DNA of 45,119 bases from Helochares maculicollis (lineage: Eukaryota; Arthropoda; Insecta; Coleoptera; Hydrophilidae), in NCBI GenBank assembly GCA_033557835.1, contig JAWQRO010000275.1, positions 1 to 45,119 of the forward strand, given 5' to 3'. The notes under the pieces are model-generated. The model did not search any database. It saw nothing but the letters and a program-made list of their open reading frames with translations, and was not told the origin of the DNA. Position numbers and translations under genes: made by a program. Shown piece by piece: positions 32,431 to 43,246 of this stretch (positions are counted from its first letter, which is position 1; each line of letters starts with the position of its first letter).

Positions 32431-33348
32431 TCCTGGAGTAGAATTATTTTGTCGTGTCTAGAATAGTATTGAGGGCGTTTTTCCTATAGATCACGGCTCA
32501 ATCTCATCAATTGTGTTCGGTAGAGAGTTCTAGTGATTGTTTCGCTTGGATTAAGCAACTAGTAATACACAACACCCAGCTGATCCCAGCATATACACAG
32601 AATGAGTTTTTTTCCGTGAATATTCGGTTTTGCTGTGGATGTAGACGCGTGGCCAGGTTTTCCCCATGATTTTCTTCTTTTTGGCTTGTCGTAATGTATC
32701 CATTTCTCATCCCCGGTGACGATTCGGTGTAAAACAACTTTTTTTATGCCCGGCTGGCAGCATTTCACTCATGCATAATCGGCGTTCAATATCTCTTGGC
32801 TTCAATTCGTATGGAACCCAATTTCCTTGTTTATGAATCATTCCTAGTGATTTTAAACGATGTGAAACTGCTTACTGAGTCACTTCTAATGTGAGAGCAA
32901 GTTCCTTTTGTGTTTTAGACGAATCTTCCTCTAATAATTCTTCCAATTCTGCATCTTCGTAAATTTTAGGCCTTCCACTGCGATCTTTGTCTTCTACATC
33001 AAAATCACCGTTTTGAAACTTTTGAAACCACTCACGACACGTTCTCTCACTCAAAGCAGCTTCATTATATGCTTCTACGAGCAATCGATGCGCCTCAGCT
33101 GCAGATTTTGTTTAAATTAAAGAAATAAATTAAAAGTTCCCGCAAATGACGTTTATTTGGTTCAAATTTAGACATTTTCAGCTCAAGAAAATTATATTTT
33201 ATTAGCACAGAGTCATTAATATAGTAAGATTATGTTATTTTAGAACGAACACACTAATTTTTAAGCCGGTTATCATCTGAAAATTCTAACGAAAGACGCG
33301 CCTCGCGACACCATCCTTAAAACGGCGGAAACTTATTTGTATTCCTAA

Positions 33349-33905
33349 TATTATGTCGCGATATCGATCACTAGTAACAGTCACTGCTTGACCAGTCTCA
33401 TCTTCAAAAAAGTATGGTCCAATTATGCCTCCAGCCCAAAATTCACACCAAACAATGACACGTTGTGGATGCATTTGTTTTTCGACAATCACATGTCAGT
33501 TATCAGAGCCCCAAAAGCGACAATTTTGGCGATTAACAAAGCCATCAAGGTGAAAATATGCTTCATCGCTTAGGATGATTTTGCTCGAAAAGTCAGCACC
33601 CATTTGTTGATGTTCAATAATCCATTCAACGAACTCTCTTAGCTGTGCATGGTGCATTAGACTTCAGTTGTTGTGTTAATTCAATTTTATAAGCATGAAG
33701 ACACAGATCTTTGATGAGTATACGCTGTAGAGGCTTCTTGAAATTGGCAATTCTTGTCCACGACGCCAAAGTGAGGTTCCTGGATTGTCACCGACACTCA
33801 CACGCACTGCTTCGACATTGACATTTGAACGGCGGGTGTTTGGACGACCAGTTTCTTTGGCGTCTCCAACGTATCCAGTCTTTGCATTTTTCAATCAATC
33901 TCTTC
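33349..33905 (-). pseudogene. DD41D transposase, N-terminal half (split)
   Basis: Minus strand reads GYVGDAKETGRPNTRRSNVN, an HTH block, SKIILSDEAYFHLDGFVNRQ (first catalytic Asp in LSDEA), then HPQRVIVWCEFWAGGIIGPY and SDRYRDII up to the TA where the mariner entered. Stops and frameshifts present. Confidence 0.8.
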
Positions 33906-34164
33906 GCAGCTAATTAAGTTAAGACAGTATTTCGACCATATTTTGTATGATATTTTCGAACAGCGGCCACTAAGCTCCATTTTATATACCCTAAACTTTC
34001 AGCTATCAAATACATATCCAAACAGCAACGTATTGTGTCTTTATAAATATAATATCTTATATGAAATGATAAAGCAGTCAAAATGGCTTCTAAGGGTAAG
34101 CAAGTGCTGCGTTGCCAAATTTGGACCGTGACTACAAACTGCGTAATTACTCGAAAGATTGCTA
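33906..34164. other. No feature recognised
   Basis: AT-rich stretch between two transposon remnants. Probably the end of the DD41D element and the missing left end of the next mariner; no inverted repeat found. Confidence 0.4.
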
Positions 34165-35095
34165 AGATAAATTTGGTAAGTGACGATTTCAATGTTATTG
34201 ATAAAGAACGTGAAAATTGACCAAAACAAGATGACGAATTACCAGCATTATTGGCCAAAGACAATACGTAAATACAACAAATGATGGCGGAGCAATTAAA
34301 TGTCACTCGGCAAGCCATTTTCGATCGCCTGAGAGACATAGGGAAGACTCAAAAGGTTGGAAAATGGTCTCCACACAAACTGATCGAACGACAGATGGAA
34401 AGACGAAAATCTGTGTGCAAAATGCTGCATTTACGCTTCAAAAGAAAGGTTTTTTTGCATCGAGCTGTAACTGGCGATGAAAAAATGGATATATTTGGAG
34501 AGTCGTAAACGTAAGAAATCGTGGCTAACGCAAAACCGGTTCGTTTTGGGAGGAAGATAATGCGATGTGTGCGGTGGGATCAGAATGGATTAGTGTATTA
34601 CGAGCTTCTCAATCCCGGCGAAACAGTTAATACCGTCCGCTACCGACAACAAATGATCAGTTTAAACCACGCATTGATTGAAAAACGCCCAGAATGGGCT
34701 CGAATACACAGCTGTCATTTTGCAGCCTGACAACGCTGCAGCACATTCAGTCAAGTGGTCAAAGAAACAATTTCTTTGCTTGGTTCCGAACTCCTACCCC
34801 ACCCGCCGTATTCACCAGACCTGGCGCCTTCTGATTATTACCTTTTCTCATCGATGAAGCACGCATTGGCTGAGCAACACTGCAAGACTTGCGAGGATGT
34901 AAAAAATGGCTCGATGAATGGATACCAGTTAAAGTTGAAGCTTTCTTCTGGAATGGTATCCATAAATTGCTCGGGAGATAAATAAAATGTGTAGAAAGCG
35001 AGGGACAATAAATATAAAAATGTTTTACCATTGTTCTTGAGTAATTGGGCATTTTTCATGAAAAAAAAAACGACTTTTTGAGCATGCGCATCTGG
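34165..35095 (+). pseudogene. Mariner, 5'-truncated, broken transposase
   Basis: Plus-strand frames: MMAEQLNVTRQAIFDRLRDI (HTH2), VFLHRAVTGDEKMDIF (first Asp), WDQNGLVYYELLNPGETVNT, LQPDNAAAHS (second Asp) and LPHPPYSPDLAPSDYYLFSS (third Asp) before MKHALAEQHCK. Stops and frameshifts at about 34507 and 34728. DD34D mariner of yet another type; the first HTH is too decayed to place. The right end is near AAAACGACTTTTTGAGCATG. Confidence 0.75.
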
Positions 35096-35098
35096 TAT

Positions 35099-35230
35099 GT
35101 TCACCGTCCATGTCCACTGTACAAGTCCACTGTCAATATCCGTTGTTCATATCTGCTGTCCATGCCCACTGTCAATGTCTGCTGTCTATGACCACTCTCC
35201 ATGTTTGCTGTTCATGACCACTATTTATAT
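35099..35230 (+). repeat. Degenerate short tandem repeat
   Basis: About nine variants of a word like CCATGTCCACTGT (e.g. CCATGTCCACTGTACAAG, CCATGCCCACTGTCAATG). Decayed minisatellite between two mariner remnants. Confidence 0.6.
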
Positions 35231-35239
35231 CATTTCGCA

Positions 35240-35715
35240 GATGAAGAATTGGAAGTATCATTGAAGAAAAACTTAGCTCAACAGGAAAAGAACTTGCAAA
35301 ACAGTTGAATGTCACTCAAACAACCCTATGTAAACGTTTAAATGCCATGAAAGTGATTCAAAGAAAGAAAAATTGATACCACGTGAGCTGACTGAAGCCA
35401 ACATCTTTGACAATCTTTTATTAGCTTGCATTTCTTTGCGTGCCAAACACAGTAGATGGCATTTGTTGCACCAGCTTGTGAATATCGACGAAAATGGATT
35501 TTTTTGAACCAAAATTATGGCTTCAATCAGACGAACCATCCACATCAAGAGCAAAATGAAACAAGATAAAAATATTTAGCAAGCACTTAAATAGTAATTT
35601 GTTATTTTTCGATAGAATCCATAAATTGCCAGAAAGATGGTCGAAAGTCTCAATGGAAAATATTTTGATTAACCATTTGTTAGAATTAAACGTGTTTGTT
35701 TCGCAAATAAATCCC
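35240..35715 (+). pseudogene. Mariner remnant with internal deletion
   Basis: Plus strand reads KELAKQLNVTQTTLCKRLNA (HTH2), VNIDEKWIFFEPK-like first-Asp block (with frameshift) and, after a large deletion, FFDRIHKLPERWSKVSMEN from the C-terminus. The second and third Asp are gone. Confidence 0.65.
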
Positions 35716-36420
35716 AAAAATGTATGCTCTGAGTACTATTGAATACAATAATATCAAATTAATACAATACTTAAAGGCGTGTTTGTTAAATGAAATGTTT
35801 AAAGTTACATTCATTTTTATAAACATAATTCAAAACCGTCTACCTGGTACACCCCAAGGGAAAGTCAATCACATTACCTGCAGTAGAAGCTGCAGATAGG
35901 ATGCTACTAAGATGCGCAGGATTTCCCACACATCAAGAAGAAATGAAGCAACTCCTAAATGAAGCCTTCACACAGAGGAACTAAACACTAAATATTGAAA
36001 CTGTCTAATGCGACTTCTGGGGGAGGATAGTCATGGATTTCTCAAGACTATTGCCTGCGAGTCATGTTCACACACGACACCCCTAAACAAGATAAAATAA
36101 CCAAAGGAATAAGAACAAAAAATGACAGATATAGGAAGAAAAATAGAGCAGATGATACCAGGACATGATAACATCTATAACATGTCCTTGCGACTACCTT
36201 CGTTGAAGTAATACTAACGTAGTTGCGACGCAGGGAAATTATCACATTATAAGGCCGCAATCGGGAGAACAGTCCATAAATACATTCCGGTAGTTTTCAC
36301 GAAAAGTTGGTGATTTTTAGTGGGTATCCCGTTTCTGGAAAAAGCGACGAATTCCACACATACCCTGGCACTACGACAAGGCAGCCTATAAAATATTATC
36401 CACCAACAACAATAAAAAAA
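35716..36420. other. No gene recognised
   Basis: AT-rich, with a minus frame at 36048-36260 that is low-complexity. Nothing to report. Confidence 0.4.
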
Positions 36421-37065
36421 TGTTAGGTCAGGTTAGTTCAGTTCAGTTCATGTGAGGTAAGGTCAGGTCAAGTCAGGATCAAGAAATGAAGGAAGATACA
36501 CTAACAAAGCAAACCTTAACTAAGGCAGGGACAAAAAGACGAGGCACTGGTAAGCCACGATTTATGTGGATTCAGATAGGTCAACGTGATTTGAAGGTGA
36601 TGCATGTGTATTGCATTGGAAACCACTGACAGGGGACCAAAAAAAGAAATAGAGACAACAGTGCAACCCTGCCATGGGCCTTTAAGACCTATTGAGGTAA
36701 CTGATGATGATAAATTGTTAATGACACATGAAAAATTGACAAAATGAATTCAGGGGTCCTCAACCCAATGACTTAAAAATAGTCCAGGCAAATGTTTTCA
36801 ACTCATTTAGAAAAACAAACAAACCACAAAAACGCAATTTCTGCTGTTTTTGTATCATGGAGTATACACATAGGTTGTTGCCACTTTTTCTAAGGCTCAC
36901 ATCTAAAATCATATTCTCTCTACTTAGCAGAACAGCTAAGCAAACACTTTCAGACTTTAAATTTAGTCTACAAGTTGTTAAAGATCTTCGTCTTTGCTGT
37001 AATAATACCAGTACAAGGTACTTCGTTTCTCTATGCGATTACAGTAAGTACGGTTTACGAGAGCA
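36421..37065 (+). repeat. Repeat A with LINE-like tail, copy 1
   Basis: Starts with degenerate GTTCA/GGTCA pentamers, then reads KRRGTGKPRFMWIQIGQRDL, resembling the G-R-P-R-x-R-W-x-D-x-x-x-x-D-L end of some LINE polyproteins, then AATAC-rich non-coding sequence to CGTTTCTCTATGCGATTACAG. Repeated at 37883-38470 plus 40375-40430. Confidence 0.55.
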
Positions 37066-37878
37066 AAAAATCTGGAGTGTCTCCACTCAACATTCCAGTA
37101 TAAATATATGTACGACATAAATGTACCTGCGATTAATAATAATAAAACTACAAACACTTTCATGTGCTTTAAAACAAAAAGCAAAAGTTTTGTCATTCAT
37201 AATTAACACTCACGTTAATGTCTTTATTCAACACAATAATATATTCATAAGGACTATTCAATTCTTTTTCAGTACATTTGCGAAGGCTTGAAGTTTAAAA
37301 TGTCAATTCATAACTAAAGGAAAGGTCCAATTTTAAAATATAAATTCACAACTAAAAATTGAAATTTATGACGGCAAAGTCCCACTTCTGGTTTGAAAAT
37401 TTATTTTATTTTTTATTTCCATGTTAACCGTTTTTGTAACATTTTTATAAAACTTTTTATTCCAAAGCTTACTAAAATTGGAATTTTTAAAATTATAAAA
37501 ATAGCACTTCCGGTGCTTCGATAATATTGAAAATTTGTATCTGTCAGTTTCTTGCAATATTTAAGATTTGTACGATTTTTTTCTTGAAAAAATTTCAAAA
37601 CTGTGTAAGTAAACGGGTGCTTCCGGTAAGTCCTTCATGCATCAAAAATTGACACAGATCTAAGTTTTTGCAATGAAAGCGGTATGTCAAAATTCTTCGC
37701 TCCACTTCAAATGATCTGATCGCTATCGTGTTTACACACACAGACAACATGCCGAAAATGGTCAAAATGGATTCAGGGGCACTGAAAACGTAGAGATTCG
37801 TCAAAATTTGGAAGCCGAAATTTTTCATGATTTCAATACCTTCCCTTTACTATACTTTCTATAGTAATACGGGAATGT
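37066..37878 (+). mobile_element. ACTTCCGGT/hairpin repeat, copy M4
   Basis: GAGTGTCTCCACTCAACATT at the left; boxes at 37384 (one mismatch), 37506 (perfect) and 37619 (one mismatch); CA run, tail and hairpin TACTATACTTTCTATAGTA at 37848-37866, ending GGGAATGT. Repeat A copy 2 lacks it after GAGCAAAA (40425), so that copy is an empty site. Confidence 0.7.
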
Positions 37879-37882
37879 AAAA

Positions 37883-38470
37883 ATGTCAGGTCAGGTTAGT
37901 TCAGTTCAGTTCAAATCAGGTAAGGTTAAGACAGTTCATTTCAGGATGAAAAATGAAGGAAGATACACTAACAAAGCAAACCCTAACTAAAGAAGGGACA
38001 AAAAGGCGGGGTATTGGTAAACCACGACTTATGTGGATTCAGGTAGTTCAACATGATTTGAAGGTATGTGCATTAGATTGAAAACAACTAACAGGGGACA
38101 AAAGAAATAGAAACAACTGTGCAACCATACCATGGGCCTTTAAGGCCTGTCGAGCTAACTAATGATGATAAATTCTGAATGACACATGATCGAAATGAAT
38201 TTAGGGGCCCTCAAACCAGCGACTAAAAAATAGTTTAGTCAAATGCTTGTAACTCAATTTGAAAAACAAACAAACCACAAAAAAGCAATTTCTGCTGTTT
38301 TTGTATCATAGAGTACACACATACATTGTTGCTACTCTTCTTAAGTTCACATTTAAAATCACATTCTCTCTCTACTTAGCAGAACAGCTAAGCAAACATT
38401 TTCAGACTTTAAATTTAGTCTACAAGCAGTTAAAGATATTTGTCTTTACTGTAATAATACCAGCACAAGA
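37883..38470 (+). repeat. Repeat A, copy 2 (left part, interrupted)
   Basis: Same order as 36421-37017: GTTCA pentamers, the LINE-like KRRGIGKPRLMWIQ, and the CAGCACAAGATA end, where a mariner interrupts it. Continues at 40375. Confidence 0.65.
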
Positions 38471-38813
38471 TACTACTGTGATCAAAAATTAAAGTGAATT
38501 TGTTTATAAAATGTAAATTCTTTATTTATTCTACCAAACCAATTTCATTCCCTTCAAAGTAATCCCCGTCCAATTAAACACACTTTTGCCAACGCTTTTT
38601 CTAGTGCTCGAAACAGTCGGAATAGTCTTTTTCCGGTATAACATTCAAGACCTTCTATGAATCGGTTTTTATCTCCTCAATCGTATCATAGCGATATCCC
38701 TGTATTGGCCTTTTGAGTTTGCTGAATAGCCAGAAGTCGCACGGAGCCAAATCAGGTGAATACGGTGGTTGTGAAACTATATGAGTCGAGTTTTTGGCAA
38801 AAAGTCGCGAAGA

Positions 38814-39445
38814 AAAACAACACAAAGGCAGATTTCATAATCAAAAGTATATCTTTTTAGGAATTACTATGCATTAGAAATATGAAGAGCTGAAGATTTT
38901 CATAATTAACTAAATGAAACTAATCCAGACTTTTATGATTATTTTCAATTGATGTTTTCACACATGAAACAAACAAAATTAGGGGTGGTAACAGTTCCAA
39001 AAGGGTAGTTTCTTTTTTAACTTCAGTTGATAAAAAATCAATTATGCAAAGCAAATGTTTATTTAGTACATAAATCTGTTTGTGCTTTAAATGTTGAAAT
39101 TTGGGTTGCAGTTACAATTGGACAAAAATATGAGGGGGGGGGTCTTAATATGCAGTTTTAAGATTTTTATGCAGAAACAAGACGACCTTCATATTATTTA
39201 AACGATAAATACTCTCCTGAACGCACTGTCTATCAATATTGAAAAAAGTCTTTAGAGCTGATAGATCCGCTAAAAGTCAAATTACTTGTTATTAATTTTG
39301 GTTATAGTTATTTTCAAATGAAGTTAAATAGTTTAGGCATATTTATAGTTTTCAAATTGCACTAAATATTTGATATTTTTGTGCTTTTGGATGTATTCAT
39401 AAAATCTATGTTTTTATAATTTATGTAGTATAACATTTTGCGACG
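38814..39445. other. Spacer inside the composite mariner
   Basis: About 630 bp of AT-rich sequence with a run of eight or nine G (39134-39141). No match to mariner, to the flanks, or elsewhere in the window that I can see. No coding motif. Confidence 0.6.
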
Positions 39446-39447
39446 TA

Positions 39448-40372
39448 CTACTGCGATTAAAAAAGTATGGTGAATTTGTTTCTAAAATGTAAATACTCTA
39501 TTTATTCTTCCAAATCAATTTCACTCCCTTCAAAGTAATCCCCTTCCAATAAAACGCACTTTTGCCAACGCTTTTTCCAGTCCTCGAAACAATCGAAATA
39601 GTCATTTTCCGGTAAAGCATTGAAGACCTTCTTCGATTCGGTTTTTATCTCCTCAATTGTATCTAAACGGTATCCCCGCATTGGCTTTTTGAGTATGCTG
39701 TATAGCCATAAGTCGCACGGAGGCAAATCAGGTGATTACGGTGGTTGCGGAACGATATGAGTCGAGTTTTTGGCAAAAAAGTTGCGAAGACCCAATGCAG
39801 TATGTCATGGTGCATTTGGTACCAATCGAGACGACGCGTTTGAGACAAAAAAATTCTTCAAAATGATTTGGACTGAGCCAAATGATATTCTAACACTATC
39901 AGCGAAGTCTCTAATTGTCAATCGACGATTTTCAAGCATCAAATCTTTGATGTTTTGGACGTGGCACTCGTCGGTAGACGTTGATGGTCGTCCAGAGCGC
40001 GGTTCGTCTTTAACGCGGCTTGGGCCCGCTTAGAACTCGTTGTACCATTTATAAACGATTTTTTGTGCCATAGTTTGATCACCAAAGGCCTTCCGCAACA
40101 TTTTCAATGTATCCGCACAAGAATATTCGTTTCACAAACAAAATTTGATGCAAGTTCTTTGCTTAGCAAAATCACCCATTGTAAATATCGAAAAATTCAC
40201 TTTTGGTTGTTTACAAAAACATGTGTTACTCGGAGATAATTAAAGAGAAAAACAAACAGACGTTTGGAAAATGTTATAGACAGTCCTAGCAACATAGGAA
40301 AACAATTTAACCTGCCTTCCTTATGCCCGGGAGTTTTAAATGACAATTTCAATTACTTTTCGATCACAGTAG
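39448..40372 (-). pseudogene. Mariner transposase with internal deletion
   Basis: Minus strand: N-terminus (about 40180-39800) with CADTLKMLRKAFGDQTMAQK, YKWYNEF and RSGRPSTSTDECHVQNIKDL, then NAP-HTALGLRNFFAKNSTHI, a stop within PP-SPDLPPCDLWL, and the C-terminus CFEDWKKRWQKCVLLEGDYF. The segment with the first Asp and the HHD of the second is missing. Both inverted repeats are present, so it could have been mobilised in trans. Confidence 0.8.
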
Positions 40373-40374
40373 TA

Positions 40375-40430
40375 CATAGCTTCGTTTCTCTATGCGATGA
40401 TAGTAAATACGTTATAAGAGAGCAAAACAT
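40375..40430 (+). repeat. Repeat A copy 2, right part
   Basis: CTTCGTTTCTCTATGCGATG continues repeat A after the mariner, with about five extra bases (CATAG) relative to copy 1. Ends at GAGCAAAA, where copy 1 has the M4 insertion. Confidence 0.6.
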
Positions 40431-41984
40431 GAGGCAAAATCGAATTATGTTCTAAAATAATCAAAGCTTGATCGCACTATCTTTCATAGGCATCCCGGAA
40501 GTGAAATTTAACTAATGCAATTACCAGCGAAATTACCTCGCACAAGCCCAAGTTCTTTTATGAAAAAAAGCGCAACGATCGACTGACTAGCTCAGGAACG
40601 TGCAACTGTAAAAAATAGAAATAAAAGTGCGGAAAATCGCAATAATTAACGAGGGAATGCAGAACAAAAGGTTACTGTTCCCTTTAGTGATTTTAGAGGA
40701 AATCCTTTTTAATTGGGTGAAACACAGGAAAATTTTTGCAAGTCACCGAGTCCCGGCGAAATTTTTATGGAAATTTCAATAAAAGTGGAGGATATCATTC
40801 CGAAAGATCAAAGCGACGCATTTCGCTTTGTGCGGGGAAATTCAGCCTCTACTTCATAATAAAAGAAAGTTAAGCAACTGCAAGTGGAAACGAGTTTTAA
40901 TGTGACGACCTGTTGGCTTTTCATTCGACTCCTTAGTTTTTTCGCTACTTTTGAGGTTTATCTGAAATTTTATTTTCTCAGAACGCCAAAGCCACGCGAA
41001 CAAAGCGGCTCCGGTGCGGGGGCCGCCGAAGCTAGGCCTTGAAATGCCGGGGTTCGTTCGAGTCCTGACGCGGCCCGAATTGGCGCGTCGCTCTGCCGCC
41101 ACCAACAAAATTCAATTTGCAAAAATCTGAATCAGATAGATTTCTCTAAAGTAGATTTTTATGTAATTCCAGGAAAGTTAATCTTCAAATGGGAAGGCTG
41201 GAAAAATCCACCCCCTGTCACATTTAGGAACGACTCTTCTAATTCGCTCTTTGCGGTTACATCTCCCGGCGCAAAAAGTCCCCGCACGTTCCGGCGTTCC
41301 ACGTGCGCGTCTGAAAATGAGCCGAGAAAATGCAATTTCACTGCTATCTTTGATCAAACAATTTGTTGCTGAGGCCGAGATGCAACATGGTCTTAAGCGG
41401 GGCTTAATTAGAAATTCTTAGCGCTAAACGAAGGGAGCTATAAAGGAACCTTTAATTTTCATCACAATCCAATTACAGCTACAGTCCTGCATCATAACAG
41501 AACGTTGATGAGAAATGCAAATTCGGTTATACGCAGTGTGTCTTCCTTAGCGTATGGTACAGCCTTAATTTTATTAAAAATTCCGCTTCCCCGCGAAGGA
41601 GCTACTAAAACATGAAGTCTCAAGAAAAATTTGCTTCGGCCCTTCTGTTTCTTATATTTAACGTTTTTGTAGCAAAACGAGGGTAGGATATTAAGGAAGG
41701 TCAAATGCGAAAGGGACAGTAATGGTCGATTACAAATTAGGTATGGTTCGTTGGCACATTTTCCTTAAGCTTCCCTGCTTTGTTAAGGGATTTACTTCCT
41801 GCTATTGAACGACTTTCGGAAGATTGGATATAAATTCGACCGGAATCTTTATCTACTCAACTTTAAAATGGACGAGAATGCTCACAAAGAAAAATCAGAA
41901 GCGAATGATGCGGAAGATAAAAGAACATCCCGGGACAGTGTTAATGTTGATAGTTGCAAATTTAGGGCTGCAATTGGATTGAAA
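40431..41984. other. Unique region with GC-rich island, no gene assigned
   Basis: Looks single-copy. 40985-41110 is distinctly GC- and CpG-rich, and 41190-41320 and 41575-41640 moderately so, in an AT-rich setting. That could be a promoter or 5' UTR exon of an unseen gene. Minus frames (40854-41108, 41159-41341) have no motif. I assign no gene. Confidence 0.4.
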
Positions 41985-42021
41985 ATATGTCTCTTTGTTA
42001 ACTTGCCTTTCAGCCACGAAA

Positions 42022-42213
42022 TAAATTTGGTCACTACTATTTTTTAAATTATTAGATTGTAGATTAATGTGAGGATTAAAGGATAGAAGTATTGAGGTAA
42101 ACCAAAATGGGTGACTAATAAATTTGAAATGTACTCAAAGAGTCAGCTTTTCTCTCTTAGTGAAGAACCACGACGACTCTCTCTTTGTTAACTTGTGTTA
42201 CCGCTACGAAATA
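42022..42213 (+). repeat. 192-bp tandem repeat, unit I
   Basis: TAAATTTGGTCACTACTATT to GCTACGAAATA. Units II and III follow after the mariner. The mariner entered at the TA of GAAATAAATTTGG. Confidence 0.8.
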
Positions 42214-42678
42214 CGAGGTGTGTTCAAAAAGTATCGCGAATTTTATGTTTTTTCAACAATTATTTATTTATTCGTGAATATCTATTTTATCTCCTTCCAA
42301 GTAATCCCCATGAGATATTATACACTTGTGCCAACGCTTTCCCTAATCTTCGAAGCGCTTAAAAAATCATTTTCCTTTATCTAGTTCAGCTCCTCCTTTG
42401 ATGCCATCTTTATCTCGTCAATATTAGCGTAGCGTCGTCCTTTCATGGGGCCTCTTTAGTTTCGGGAACAAGTCACAGGGGGCCAGATCTGGGGAATATG
42501 GTGGCTGCGGCATCATTAGTGTGTTGTTTTTGGCCAAAAAGTCGCGCACAAGCAACGATATGTGAGCAGGGGCGTTATCGTGGTGCAAAAGCCAATTTTT
42601 GTTCTTCCACAAATCCGGGCGTTTCTGGCGGATTGCTTCACGCAAATTGCGCATAACTTGCAGGTAATATTCATCATA
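42214..42678 (-). pseudogene. Mariner 3' half, truncated copy
   Basis: Minus strand reads VMRNLREAIRQKRPDLWKN, LLHHDNAPAHISLLV (second Asp) and MPQPPYSPDLAPCDLF (third Asp, 34 residues later), followed by frameshift. Aligned to 43247-43711 and stops at CAGGTAATATTC; beyond it the sequence is not mariner. Confidence 0.85.
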
Positions 42679-43244
42679 TTTGCATCCATAATTATCACAT
42701 ACACTCAGATTTACGCTCACGGCTTCTATTTCCTCACGTATTCCACATTCATAGCTCTTTATTTTGCTTAACAACGAACCAATCAGTCAATTGATTGATT
42801 CTTGTAATGAATTTTGTTAATCCCATTGGGCCACTTACTCGTCTATAACATTATTAATCCGCATTTAAGCATCTCTCACGATCAGTAGCGTGAGATTGCG
42901 GCTATTGCCATTAAAAAACTCGAACCCAACTATACGCAATAAGTTTATTTTATCATCTGATTACATCTCATCTTGCTTCTAGAATTGCATACCGGACAAA
43001 TACCGACTATCTGATTTAGGTTATGGAGTATTATTATTACTATAACGGTTTTAAAATGATATAAACGATCTTGTCCGTCGGCTATCTCTCAGTCATTTTA
43101 ACCTGCAATTGGTACATTATAGACTTTTAGGGAAAATGTTTGGAAGATTGTCTCTTAAGACTACAGTTTAAAATTAATATATTTTAACACAATAGTTGCA
43201 GTTTTTGATTCCATTTAAAACATGAACATTTCTGTTCTGCAAAG
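42679..43244. other. Spacer inside the composite mariner
   Basis: About 570 bp not related to mariner or to the 192-bp array. No coding motif; AT-rich. Confidence 0.6.
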
Positions 43245-43246
43245 TA

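Larger units (their letters stand above)
30996..33348 (-). mobile_element. Composite mariner inserted in the DD41D element
   Basis: Inverted repeats TAAGGAGTACAAATAAG (30996) and, on the minus strand, TTAGGAATACAAATAAG (ending 33348), both continuing TTTCCGCCG; TA duplication at 30994-30995 and 33349-33350. Minus-strand frames give HTH (ERTCREWFQKFQNGDFDVED), VTGDEKWIHYD (first Asp), LLQDKARPHVA (second Asp) and SPDIAPSNYYLF (third Asp now Asn). A second 3' end with SPVIAPSDYYLL and GIRMLAERWEKVVASDGQYF lies at 30996-31365, separated by filler (31366-32205). DD34D mariner, inactive. Confidence 0.85.
38473..40372 (-). mobile_element. Composite mariner in repeat A copy 2
   Basis: Left end CTACTGTGATCAAAAATTAA (38473), right end complementary (AATTACTTTTCGATCACAGTAG, ending 40372), TA on both sides (38471-38472 and 40373-40374). 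Contents: a truncated 3' end (38473 to about 38813), a non-mariner spacer (38814-39445), then a second left terminus (39448) followed by a mariner deleted for its first and second Asp. The protein is a mariner of the xxPPCDLWL / CFEDWKKRW type with stops. Copy 1 of repeat A (37018-37020) is the empty site. Confidence 0.8.

Noticed and set aside
40854..41341. Minus-strand frames over the GC-rich island as a new protein.
   Set aside because: High GC lengthens open frames by chance; no motif or splice context.
42833..42935. Possible tRNA-like stretch in the spacer (GTAGCGTGAGATTGCGGC...).
   Set aside because: No complete cloverleaf arms or A/B boxes could be laid out.
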